Source of the DNA: Catellatospora sp. TT07R-123
Lineage (GTDB): Bacteria > Actinomycetota > Actinomycetes > Mycobacteriales > Micromonosporaceae
Length of the DNA stretch: 64,000 nt
Direction: 5' to 3'
NCBI RefSeq assembly: GCF_018327705.1
Contig: NZ_BNEM01000002.1
Span: 806,001 to 870,000, forward strand
Part shown: in pieces, positions 36,689 through 45,341 of the stretch
How the letters are laid out: each line of letters starts with the position of its first letter
How positions within the stretch are numbered: position 1 is the stretch's first letter
The notes under the pieces: generated by a model
Told to the model about the DNA's origin: nothing
Database searches by the model: none
The model's input: only the letters and a program-made list of their open reading frames with translations
Program-made: the position numbers and the translations under genes

Positions 36689-37132
36689 ATGGCCGACAGC
36701 CCCATCACCGCCTGCCCGCACTGCGGCACGCGCAACCGGGTGCCCGCCGCGGCCAAGGGACTGCCCCGCTGCGGCAAGTGCCAGGAGCTGCTGCCCTGGC
36801 TGACCGACGCGACCGACGCCGACTTCACCGAGATCGTCGAGCAGTCGGCACTGCCGGTGCTGATGGACCTGTGGGCGCCCTGGTGCGGCCCGTGCCGGGT
36901 GGTGGCCCCGGGCGTGGCCAGGGCCGCCGAGGCGTACGCGGGACGCCTGAAGGTCGTGAAGGTCAACGTCGACATCGCCCAGCAGACGGCTGTCCGCTAC
37001 CAGGCGCAGTCGATCCCGCTGCTGCTCCTGCTGGACAAGGGCGCCGTCCGGGCGCGCCAGGTCGGCGCCGTCCCCACCGACGCCCTCCTGCGCTGGGTCG
37101 ACCAGTCCCTGGCTCTCTCCCCCGCCGCCTGA
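36689..37132 (+). CDS. trxC: Thioredoxin 2-like protein with N-terminal zinc ribbon
   Basis: 147 residues from ATG 36689. N-terminal CPHCGTRN and CGKC form a zinc ribbon as in TrxC (thioredoxin 2), followed by the thioredoxin fold with active site WAPWCGPCRV and the cis-Pro region QSIPLLLLL. It reduces disulphides and, in TrxC-type proteins, responds to oxidative stress. Being last in the chaperone operon links protein refolding with redox repair. The stop codon lies inside a hairpin. Confidence 0.9.
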   Translation: MADSPITACPHCGTRNRVPAAAKGLPRCGKCQELLPWLTDATDADFTEIVEQSALPVLMDLWAPWCGPCRVVAPGVARAAEAYAGRLKVVKVNVDIAQQTAVRYQAQSIPLLLLLDKGAVRARQVGAVPTDALLRWVDQSLALSPAA

Positions 37133-37141
37133 CCCGGCGGC
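37124..37141 (+). terminator. GC hairpin at the end of the chaperone operon
   Basis: GCCGCC and GGCGGC with a 6-base loop that includes the thioredoxin stop codon, followed by CTTTG. Position suits termination of the dnaK operon; the short T run makes it weak. Confidence 0.5.
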
Positions 37142-37732
37142 CTTTGGGACCGCCTCGACATCGGGCCACGGTGCGGGTGCGCCGGGATATGCCAGGTGTC
37201 GACGGCACCGGTCGGCGGCTCAGACGATCGAGGTCGCGGCGGCGACGAATCCGCCCGCGGTCAGCGTACCGGCGTTGTTGAAGCAGTTCACCGCGTTGAC
37301 CGACAGGTCCGGGCCGGTGCCGAGATCGACTTGACGAAGAACCGACGGCCTCCGTCCTGCACATGCAGCCTGACGAGTTCCGGTGCGCCGACGCTTCCTC
37401 GTCATGCATCGCACCCAACACACATCCTTGGACGGGGCAATCTGCAGCGACTACCGCTGACCGGCAGGTCGCCCTGCCGTAGCGCCTGTCCTCGGACCAC
37501 CCCCGGTGCCAAGCGCAGTGCTGGCGGCGGCCCATGCCAGGCCAGGAAACAACCCGCCGAGTGGCAACCACGCAGACCGTCCCCAACGACTTCATGCGGC
37601 TGGCGTCGCTTCAACCACGAAAAGGCCTGATGGACCAGCTCGTGCCGAAGTGAGCCCTTGGGGGAGCAATAAGGCTGGCCGATAGAAATGATGGCCGCCC
37701 GAATTCGGGCGGCCATCATTTAACTGGAAGTC
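37133..37732. other. Intergenic region with a degraded coding remnant
   Basis: No intact gene. On the minus strand about 37220-37330 keeps strong GC3 bias and reads GTGPDLSVNAVNCFNNAGTL then TAGGFVAAATSIV and a stop. The 5' neighbour (about 37330-37400) reads in a different frame as GAPELVRLHVQDGGRRFFVK. Together they look like the frameshifted C-terminus of a lost protein of unknown family. From about 37410 to 37680 nothing recognisable is seen. The end carries the palindrome at 37686-37721. Confidence 0.5.
37686..37721. terminator. Perfect 36-bp palindrome downstream of the RHS/immunity genes
   Basis: An 18-bp perfect self-complementary arm (AAATGATGGCCGCCCGAA and its complement) centred on GAATTC, 12 bases after the stop of the 84-residue gene on the minus strand. 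With A/T-rich outer ends and a GC core it is well shaped as a bidirectional terminator; the absence of a loop also permits a protein-binding role. Confidence 0.75.
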
Positions 37733-37987
37733 TTACTTCACCGAATCCGGGCCGGATTCGGGCCCGACGTATATCTCACTCCCACCCTTGATCCACGCTC
37801 GAGTGTAGCCGCCACTTCTAGCGCAGACTATTAAAACCCCCGCTTCGAGAGAAACGACTCCTTCGCCTGTGCCGTCCACCCATTCGACAGCAATCGGCCC
37901 GTTTGCCGGCAGGGTGTACTCTTCGGCCGTAGGCTCGAAAACCACTGTGATCTCACGGTCCGACTGCAGCGTGAATCTCATCGCCAC
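37733..37987 (-). CDS. Small protein, candidate immunity protein for the RHS toxin
   Basis: 84 residues from ATG 37987, three bases after the RHS stop, so it is co-transcribed and probably translationally linked. It is predicted all-beta (RFTLQSDREITVVFEP, YTLPANGPIAVEWVDG, GVVSLEAGVLIVCARSGGYT), acidic overall, with no signal peptide or membrane segment. No family recognised. Polymorphic-toxin loci usually encode a small cytoplasmic immunity protein right after the toxin, and codon use here is less GC-biased than in the rest of the window, like the RHS tip. The immunity role is inference from position. Confidence 0.7.
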   Translation of the reverse strand: MAMRFTLQSDREITVVFEPTAEEYTLPANGPIAVEWVDGTGEGVVSLEAGVLIVCARSGGYTRAWIKGGSEIYVGPESGPDSVK

Positions 37988-37990
37988 TCC

Positions 37991-40900
37991 TTATAGGTTG
38001 TCGAGAATGTACTGGAACAGCTGAACGCGAGATCCGGCACTCTTGTTGATGTTCTCAGGATTGACATCGCGCCACTTCTCCACCGAGTCTCGGTGAACGT
38101 TAGTATAGAAGTTTCTCCAGTTTTCAGCCCACTCCCTGGTCATTCCTCGCGCACGAAGGGCGGCTACCTTTTCGGGTGTTGCGAAATCCATGGCGTTTCC
38201 GAGAGAACGTCCGCCCCAGACGAAGCGCCCGAACTCGTTCATATTTGCGAACCCCATAGCCTTTAAGCTATCGGCGATCATTTTCATGTCGACCGCTAGG
38301 CGGCCTACGCCCTCTAGCAGTTCGGCCGACCGCGCGATCGCGTTGAGCTTGCTAAATGGTATGAACCCGATTGCCGCCATAACGCATGCGCCAGCGCCCT
38401 CGCCACCGAAGCAACGTTCAATATCCCCGATCCCGAACATTTCTTTGAAGAAGGTCAGAGTCTTGCTGCCGTACGGGCCCCAGGCCGCAACCATCGCATT
38501 GCAGTCCTCAACGCTCGAATACGTGCAGTAATAGTTGAGCCACTGATATTCCCAGTTGATGGCGTCGAGGTCGCCGTTCCACTGTTCTGTTACCATTCCG
38601 AGCCATGCCGCGTACGTCGGGATCTCTGGCGGGACCTGCTCGCACTGGCCTTTCGCAAAGCAGTCTGCCGTGGGACTCGGGCCGTCGTGCGGATCCCGGC
38701 CGCCTCCGGTTGCACCGCCGCCAGGTTTGCCCGTTCCGGTCTCGCGTCCCCCAACGTCGCATCCGGCAGCGAAGTCGCAATCCGTGAGTCCTGAAGGATC
38801 CGACGCACTGGCGGGATTACTGTGGCTGTAGGCGTATCCGTTCCATTGGGCGGGATCGGTCATATCCATGATTGGATCGACGGAGACGAAGCGTCCCGTG
38901 CTTGCATCGTATTCTCGAGCACCGAGATGTGTCAGGCCGCTGTTGTCGTTGACTCCGCCGACAAAACCCTTTGAGCCGGTGAAGAGTCCTTGCGCCCCGC
39001 GTGTTTCGCCGTAGGGCATGGTGCGGTTTCGCGTGGCACTCATCGTGGTTGCGTCGATCTGGATCTGTTGGGTGCCATGGTGGTCGGCACCCGTCCATCT
39101 GAGTCCGGCGGCGTTGCGGATGGCGGTGTCGCCGTAGTAGCGGGTGCCCAGTGGTGATCCGCCGGAAATGGGTAGTTCGATTTCGGTATCGCCGAGGTAG
39201 AGGGTGGTCTTGGTCGGGCCTCGGGCGATGAGGCGGTTGCCGTCAGCGTCGTAGAGGTAGGTGGTGGTGTTGGAGCCCTCGGTGAGAGTTGCGAGGTTGC
39301 CTTCGGGATCCCAGGTCAGGGTTTGGGCGGCGCCGGTCTCAGTCTGGCGGCTGGTGGTGTTGCCCGCGCTGTCGTAGTCGAAGGCTCGGGTGGCGGTGCC
39401 GGCCAGTGGTCCACTGGCGTTGACGGCATCGAGGGTGTGCGGCTGGGATGTGCCTGGAGCCGGGTAGCTGTAGATCCAGTTGGTGTCGGTACCGCTGGGG
39501 ACCTTGTCGCTTTGGGTCAGGCGGTTACCCACCACGTCGAAGGACCATTCCCGCCAGTACGGGTCGGCGCCGGCACGTTGCGGCGTGCTGCAGACCCACG
39601 TGGCCTCGGTCCAGGCTTTGGTCATGCGGCGCAGGTAGTCGTAGCTGAAGCACTCGACCTGGTCACGAACCCCGGCGGTCTTGCCCGCGATGACTGTGAC
39701 GTTGCCTGCGTCGTCGTAGCCGTAGCTGGTGGTGTACCGGTCGACCCAGGTGCCGAGGGTGGTCTGGTTCTCGGTGTCGATCTGGCTGACCAACAGTCGA
39801 CCGGTCGGGGCGTCCCAGCTGTTCGTGCGGCGTACCTGCTTTCCGGCGGTACCGTTGATGGTCTGCTTGACGGCGCCGTCCCACCGGTAGGCCATCGACG
39901 AGACATAGTCGGCGATGCCGCTCTTGAGTGTGTTTATCTGGCCCTGGTTTGTGTATGTCGTGGTGATCGTCTCGTCGGGAAGGCCGCCCTTGATGGGTGG
40001 CTTCACGCTGGCGGGCGCCCCACTGTAGGTGTAGGTGGTATTGGCGGTGTAGTCGTCTGCCAGTGCGCTGTTGGCGGTCGAGGCGGGAATGGTGACGGTG
40101 GTCGACTCGGGACGGTAGCCGTCGTCGTAGGAGTTGATGGTGGTGGTGTATGCCAGACCGCCGTCGTAGCGGACGGAGCTGGTCAGCTGGCCATTGTCGA
40201 CAGTGTCGTATGTCCAGCGTGCGCGTAGCGGCCCGGTGATGCTGCCGCTGCGCAGTTCGGTCTTACGGCCGAGGCTATCGTAGACGTAAGCCAAGGTCTG
40301 CCCGCGGCCGTCGGTGATAGTGATTAGCCGACCGGCATTGTCGTAGGTCTTGTGGCTGGCCCCGGCATCTGGGTCGGTGGCGTCGGTCTGCCGACCGAGG
40401 AGGTCGTAGATGTAGGTCCAGTCATTGCCAGCGGGATCGGTGACTTCCGTCAGCTCTTTTCGCAGGTTGTAGGTGTAGGAGGTGCTGTCGTACGCACCGG
40501 TCGGAGTGGAACCTTGGTACTGGCGCTTCTCAACGGCGTTGCCTCGGTCGTCGAACAGGTCCTGGGTGACCGTGCCGCCTGCTGGTGGGGTGACCGAGAC
40601 GCGGTCCCAGGCGTAGGCGGTCGTGGTCTTCCACTTCAGTACGTTGAGAGACCACAGTTCGTCGGTGAGCTTGCGGCCGCGCCCGTCGAAGGTGTAGCGC
40701 GTCTGTCGGTCAACATCTACGTCATTGAATGTCAGCAACGTCGAGGTCGGCCCGGAAGCGTTGTTGTAGAACGCCGACGTCTTGAACGCCAAGCTGCGCT
40801 CGTCGTAGGCGGTGTCGATGACTGCCCGCTTGCCGTCCGGGGCGGTGCTCTGGTTCTGCCGGACGCGCGCGAACCCGTCATAGATCTCGTACGAGCTTAT

Positions 40901-43900
40901 CTGGTTGTTGTTCGGCCCGAGAGCCTTGGTCTGTACCCAGCTTGGGGCGCAGGTGGTTGGGGGGGTCGGGCAGCCAGTTATCGAGTATGTGTAGGCGACG
41001 TCCGGAAAGCCGCTGCCGTTGCCCGGCCTGGTGACCGACGTCAGCCGACCCAGCGGGTCGTAGGTGCCGGTCGTGGTCTTATTGTTAGCGTCGATGATCG
41101 ACAGCGGCTGACCCCGGCTGACGTCCAGGTGAGTGCTGACGATGTGCCCGGCCGGGTTTGTCGTCGTGACGGTTTCGGTCAGCCCGTCGGTGTTGGGGAT
41201 ATAGGCGGTGCTGGTGAGTCTGCCGAGCGAGTCCTTGGCCGAGGCGACCTGGCCGTTTTGGTCGTAGATGACGTTCTGCGAGGTGGTGATCCAGCCGGTG
41301 TCGGAAAGCGCCTCGGTCCTGGTCACATTCCCGCGCCCGGCCAGAGTGCCCCAGGCCTGGTCATCGTAGTGGTTGCGGCTGTCTGACAGGACTGGACCGT
41401 CGGTTTCGGTGCATCCGTTGGTGGTCGTCTTGATCTCCGACGCAAACGCATACTTGTGCGCGGTCGTGTTGTCGGCGTAGGTGTACCTGGTGCAGGTCTC
41501 GTCCGTCGTTGACGGGCCGCCCTCATCTGACAGACTCAATGGCCGGCCCGCGCCCGCGCCGATGGTCGTATCTAACGTCGCGTCGGTCAGTGAGCGTTGC
41601 GACCAGGCGTTGTTGACCCACTCCCAACGGATCTCCTTCTTCGTCCGAAGAATCCACGAGTTCAGCGTGCTCGGGTAGTCCGACCACGCCGCGGTCAGGG
41701 TTCGGGTGCCGGTGATGAGCGTCCACGGGTCGTGTTTGATCAGCTGAACCGGGGTGCCGCCAGCCTGGTCCCAGATCCGCTCCTCCAGCATGTGCCCGGC
41801 ACGGTGATCGAAGTCGGTTGCGTTACCCGCGCCGTCCCAGACCGCGACCGACACCGTGCGGGTGCCCGAGTCGGTCTTGTCGCCGTGCAGGCCGCGCAGG
41901 TAAATGTAGTCATGCTGGGACTGAAGGCCGCCGGTGGGACCGACCTTGACCGTGACGTTGCTATAGCCGCGCCAGTCTGCCCACGACCGGTCGTCGCCGC
42001 CGGAGTTCCACACCTTCGCGCCGTCGTCGTGTGCCCACAGTACGTTGATGGTCGACGAACTGGTGGAGTAGCTGTAGGACGAGGTCACCGACGGTGACCC
42101 GCCGACCAGGTCGGTCTCAACGACCTTCGTGACGACGCGTTTGTGCCACCACGCCCAGCCCGAGCTACCGGAGGGGTTGGTGTAGGGCGCCGGGAAGCAG
42201 CGGTGGGCATTCACGTCCGGGTTCGGGAACGTGAGCGTGCCGCCGAAGACGCAGTCCGCGCCATCACCAAGGTTGCTGTTGTCGTCGGCGGAGTAGGTGA
42301 CATCGATCTGCTTGCCGGTCTCGGTCTTGATCTGCACGATCCGGTACTTCATGTGCGAAGCCATGGAAGCGTTAGGGTCGTAGTCGGCCCGGTTCTGGCT
42401 GCGTCCACCGTTACTGGTCACCGCCGGGAACTCCAGCGACGGCGTGGCCGCGGTCCCGCCGACCTTGCCCGTGTGCGTGATCTTGTTGAGCCACAGCACG
42501 GGTGAAAGCGCAGTGCCGGTGGAGGGGAAGCTGTGGGCCAGCGCCCACTCGTCAACCGTCGAGTAGGTGGCGCCCGTGCGGATCTGGGTCTCGATCTTCG
42601 TCAGGCGCTTAGTGGTCCAGAAGCTCGGGGTCATGTTGTTGGTGCACGGCGCCGCCATGCAGTACAGGTCCCACGGCGTGTCCGGCCAGTTGTTCTTGTC
42701 ATGCGTACCGCAGGACGAGGTGAGGCAGCGATCGCCGTAAGTGAAGACGACCTGCGCCCGCGCCTTGGCCGTCGCGTTCGGGTCGACGACCTTGTTGATG
42801 CCGTACTCGATTCGACTCAGCTGGATGTCACGCTTGTAGTACTGGACAAACCCGGCGTTGCCGACCAGTGCGGTCTTGTTGTCGGTCGACTCGTAGAAGT
42901 ACGTGATCTCGTTGTTGTTGCGGTCGACGACGTAGTCCAGCATCCACCGCATCGCCTGGTAAGGGCACCGCGACGACGCCCACGCGGCCCGGTCGGTGGC
43001 CCGGCACGTCGATGGGTCACTGGTGTGGTTGGCGTACACCGGCACGGTCTGTACTGAGTGCGTCTCCTGCCCTGTGCGCAGGTCGTCCAACCCAAAGTAG
43101 TACTGCGTGCCGTCCTGGGTGGTGACCCTCCAATGCTCGCCGTCGTCGCTGTCGCCGTTGTCCGCGCCGGTCACCAGCTCGACCTTCTCGCCGTCACCGT
43201 TCTCCAGACGCCACGTACCGTCACCACCCAGCACGATCTCACTCGACTTACCATTGAGCATGATCGATGCATTTGGCAGGTACCAGCAGAAGTCCCCATA
43301 CATCAACTCTGGGTGGTATGGGGAGTTGTCGGTGTCATTGGAACACGGCCGATACGCCCGCTCGATATACCCCGGCGAATATGACCAGCCCTCACCAATC
43401 ACACTCGGCTGCGTATGCCCACCCGCCGTCTGCCCGTCCACCGAACCCGAGCTGTAGCTCAGCGCCACCTGCGGGGCTAAGCCGCCCGGAACAGGCGGTG
43501 TCACGATCGGATAGGTGTAGCTGAAGGCGCCGGAGTTGCCACCTGCGGACCACGACGACGACGGATTCAGGTCCGTCTTAGTAAAGTCCCCGGTCTCCGT
43601 CGAACCTCCGCTGGCCGCCAGCGCCACCAGAACACCGCCGCTTCCCGATTCGACAACTTCGGTACTGGCGGTCATTGCCTGAGCGGTCTCGGCCAACGCC
43701 ACCTCGGCCGATACCTGGCTGACGGTTCCGTCGTTGGCCGCATTCAGTGGCGTCACCACGGTGCAGCCCTCGACCTGTGGCGTGGTCAGGATGCAGTCTG
43801 GGACTGTCGACAGCCGCAGACGCCACGCCCAGTCACCGCCGTAGGCGCTCGCGAAGGCGGAATAGTCCAGCCCGAGCCGAACCGCACCACCACTGCCGCC

Positions 43901-44398
43901 ATCGGTACGCGAAACCCGCAGCAGCAGTGCGGCACCTATGGCTTCGGCCTGCGCCCGATCGAGAAGCTGAACCTGCACTTCGGACGGCTGATCACTCGCA
44001 TCGGCCAGGTCAAACCGCGCCTTTCCCGACAACACATCGCTCGCGAGGCCATCCACTGGTGTCACAGTCACCGGCAGCCCGCCCGGGGCTGCAGCATTCT
44101 GCGCACGAGACATGCCATCCGTCGACAACGCCAGTGTGAAGGTCTCCACGCCGGGCTCGGGCCAGGTCACCGGTGAGCCAGCAAACGGCTCCGCCAACTC
44201 CACCGGCGGTGGCGACGTCACCTCCACAGGCTGTACCGGGACCGAGTGGTCGGCGGGAACATCATTATCCGTCGCACGAGCCGGCGCAGGTGGAGGGATG
44301 AACGACAGCAACGTCGCTGCCAGCGATAATGTGACGGCTATCGGAATCCGGCGAGTCAAGACACTTCGCCGCGCGGTTCCAAACACGAAGCTCCCCAT
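37991..44398 (-). CDS. Secreted RHS/YD-repeat protein with variable C-terminal tip
   Basis: 2135 residues from ATG 44398 (a TTG 30 codons earlier is possible). Residues 1-42 are a signal peptide (RRIPIAVTLSLAATLLSF, cleavage near APARA). A SpvB-like region follows (PVPGGLAPQVALSYSSGSVD). Many YD repeats come next, for example GTYDPLGRLTSVTRPG, YDLLGRQTDATDPD, YVYDSLGRKTELRSG, YLYDADGNRLIARG. The RHS core ends in GLTHLGAREYDASTGRFVSV-DP and NPASASDPSGL near residue 1868. The last ~265 residues are a distinct tip: a Gly linker, Cys-containing helical section, GFIPFSKLNAIARSAELLEG, and a final block FGRFVWGGRSLGNAMDF...MTREWAENWRNFYTNVHRD. That final block somewhat resembles DUF4951-type toxin ends. 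The cage should enclose the tip; cell-contact toxin role is inferred. Confidence 0.88.
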   Translation of the reverse strand: MGSFVFGTARRSVLTRRIPIAVTLSLAATLLSFIPPPAPARATDNDVPADHSVPVQPVEVTSPPPVELAEPFAGSPVTWPEPGVETFTLALSTDGMSRAQNAAAPGGLPVTVTPVDGLASDVLSGKARFDLADASDQPSEVQVQLLDRAQAEAIGAALLLRVSRTDGGSGGAVRLGLDYSAFASAYGGDWAWRLRLSTVPDCILTTPQVEGCTVVTPLNAANDGTVSQVSAEVALAETAQAMTASTEVVESGSGGVLVALAASGGSTETGDFTKTDLNPSSSWSAGGNSGAFSYTYPIVTPPVPGGLAPQVALSYSSGSVDGQTAGGHTQPSVIGEGWSYSPGYIERAYRPCSNDTDNSPYHPELMYGDFCWYLPNASIMLNGKSSEIVLGGDGTWRLENGDGEKVELVTGADNGDSDDGEHWRVTTQDGTQYYFGLDDLRTGQETHSVQTVPVYANHTSDPSTCRATDRAAWASSRCPYQAMRWMLDYVVDRNNNEITYFYESTDNKTALVGNAGFVQYYKRDIQLSRIEYGINKVVDPNATAKARAQVVFTYGDRCLTSSCGTHDKNNWPDTPWDLYCMAAPCTNNMTPSFWTTKRLTKIETQIRTGATYSTVDEWALAHSFPSTGTALSPVLWLNKITHTGKVGGTAATPSLEFPAVTSNGGRSQNRADYDPNASMASHMKYRIVQIKTETGKQIDVTYSADDNSNLGDGADCVFGGTLTFPNPDVNAHRCFPAPYTNPSGSSGWAWWHKRVVTKVVETDLVGGSPSVTSSYSYSTSSSTINVLWAHDDGAKVWNSGGDDRSWADWRGYSNVTVKVGPTGGLQSQHDYIYLRGLHGDKTDSGTRTVSVAVWDGAGNATDFDHRAGHMLEERIWDQAGGTPVQLIKHDPWTLITGTRTLTAAWSDYPSTLNSWILRTKKEIRWEWVNNAWSQRSLTDATLDTTIGAGAGRPLSLSDEGGPSTTDETCTRYTYADNTTAHKYAFASEIKTTTNGCTETDGPVLSDSRNHYDDQAWGTLAGRGNVTRTEALSDTGWITTSQNVIYDQNGQVASAKDSLGRLTSTAYIPNTDGLTETVTTTNPAGHIVSTHLDVSRGQPLSIIDANNKTTTGTYDPLGRLTSVTRPGNGSGFPDVAYTYSITGCPTPPTTCAPSWVQTKALGPNNNQISSYEIYDGFARVRQNQSTAPDGKRAVIDTAYDERSLAFKTSAFYNNASGPTSTLLTFNDVDVDRQTRYTFDGRGRKLTDELWSLNVLKWKTTTAYAWDRVSVTPPAGGTVTQDLFDDRGNAVEKRQYQGSTPTGAYDSTSYTYNLRKELTEVTDPAGNDWTYIYDLLGRQTDATDPDAGASHKTYDNAGRLITITDGRGQTLAYVYDSLGRKTELRSGSITGPLRARWTYDTVDNGQLTSSVRYDGGLAYTTTINSYDDGYRPESTTVTIPASTANSALADDYTANTTYTYSGAPASVKPPIKGGLPDETITTTYTNQGQINTLKSGIADYVSSMAYRWDGAVKQTINGTAGKQVRRTNSWDAPTGRLLVSQIDTENQTTLGTWVDRYTTSYGYDDAGNVTVIAGKTAGVRDQVECFSYDYLRRMTKAWTEATWVCSTPQRAGADPYWREWSFDVVGNRLTQSDKVPSGTDTNWIYSYPAPGTSQPHTLDAVNASGPLAGTATRAFDYDSAGNTTSRQTETGAAQTLTWDPEGNLATLTEGSNTTTYLYDADGNRLIARGPTKTTLYLGDTEIELPISGGSPLGTRYYGDTAIRNAAGLRWTGADHHGTQQIQIDATTMSATRNRTMPYGETRGAQGLFTGSKGFVGGVNDNSGLTHLGAREYDASTGRFVSVDPIMDMTDPAQWNGYAYSHSNPASASDPSGLTDCDFAAGCDVGGRETGTGKPGGGATGGGRDPHDGPSPTADCFAKGQCEQVPPEIPTYAAWLGMVTEQWNGDLDAINWEYQWLNYYCTYSSVEDCNAMVAAWGPYGSKTLTFFKEMFGIGDIERCFGGEGAGACVMAAIGFIPFSKLNAIARSAELLEGVGRLAVDMKMIADSLKAMGFANMNEFGRFVWGGRSLGNAMDFATPEKVAALRARGMTREWAENWRNFYTNVHRDSVEKWRDVNPENINKSAGSRVQLFQYILDNL

Positions 44399-44855
44399 AT
44401 CTAGATCAGTTGGGATGCCGACCTTATCGGGGACATCGAAGATCCACAAGGCTGCAGTCGTGCGGGCGCCCAAGCCCCTAGCAGTCAAAACATCATGTGA
44501 TCAAGCCGGAATGTCGGGCATGCTTGCGTTGACGTGTACCCCCTCCTGCGCTGGGAGTTGGCCAGCGACGGCGGACGGACAATGAGCGGTCCGCATCGGG
44601 CGAATTGGATGATCGTTTGCAGTCGATAGGTCCTGTGTGTGTCGAAGTCGTTGGGTGTCGATGATCGATATCGAGCGCGGTCTCCGGCAATGGGTTCAGC
44701 CGTTGTCGACGCCGGGTGGTCCGCAGTCCGCAGTCCGCGGCAGTGCTTGCCGGTATCTGTCCCGTGGCCGGGACCAGTCAGCCGAGAACGAGACCGGACC
44801 GGGTCCTTTCCGAGACGCCGAAGACGGGCACTGCCTTGCTGTGCCAGCGGTGGCG
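44399..44855. other. Intergenic region upstream of the RHS gene
   Basis: Holds the putative RHS promoter near its left end. The rest shows no gene on codon-bias grounds; notable are a triplicated TCCGCAG-like 7-mer around 44720-44745 and the self-complementary ATCGATAT area near 44660. A weak hairpin (GGCAC/GTGCC, 44827-44845) may terminate the minus-strand gene at 44856. Confidence 0.45.
44421..44449 (-). promoter_or_regulatory. Putative vegetative promoter of the RHS gene
   Basis: On the minus strand TTGTGG (44449-44444) and TAAGGT (44426-44421) are 17 bases apart, a good match in spacing to housekeeping-sigma promoters. It lies 22 bases upstream of the chosen RHS start, implying a short leader and supporting ATG 44398 over the earlier TTG. 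Confidence 0.45.
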
Positions 44856-45248
44856 CTAGGTGCGGAAGTCGAAGAAGCCCAGGCCGTCCACGACGGTGTC
44901 CGACTCGATCTCCGGAAGGGTCCAGGGGTGGTCGGAGTAGTCGTCCATCGCCACGCCGCCGGCTTCCAGCAGCAGTCCGACCAGCCAGCGGATCTCGGCG
45001 GTGCCGTCGACCCGGCCGGAGACGTCGACCTGCACCGCCCAGCCGGGCCGCCGGCCGAGGGCGGCCGTCAGCGCCGCGACACCCTCGGGCTCCCAGTCGA
45101 GGTAGAGGTGGCCGACGTCCTCGGTGTCGATGCCGGCGTAGAGGCATCCGGCCAGGAGCCACGGGTCGCGCTGCTGCGGGCAGTGCCGATCCAGCAGCGC
45201 GGCTGTCTCGGCCTGCCCGGCGGCGGGAAACACGAACACGCTGCGCAT
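44856..45248 (-). CDS. Hypothetical protein
   Basis: 130 residues from ATG 45248. Soluble, acidic and Trp/Leu-rich, with LLDRHCPQQRDPWLLAGCLY, DTEDVGHLYLDWEPEGVAAL and a Gly/Asp-rich C-terminus ending GLGFFDFRT. GC3 pattern is that of a real gene. No family recognised; it looks like a small alpha/beta cytoplasmic protein. Divergent from the 45342 gene with 93 bases between them, enough for both promoters. Confidence 0.7.
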   Translation of the reverse strand: MRSVFVFPAAGQAETAALLDRHCPQQRDPWLLAGCLYAGIDTEDVGHLYLDWEPEGVAALTAALGRRPGWAVQVDVSGRVDGTAEIRWLVGLLLEAGGVAMDDYSDHPWTLPEIESDTVVDGLGFFDFRT

Positions 45249-45341
45249 ACGCGGACGGTACCGGCCGCACCGGCCACTCGTCCGCCGAGTTCCGCCGCCC
45301 GGCCGGTGGCGCCCGGCGAAGATCGAACCGATGCTGGTCCG

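Noticed and set aside
37404-37680. Insertion-sequence fragment between the thioredoxin and RHS genes
   Set aside because: Several frames were read but none gives a recognisable transposase motif or terminal repeats.
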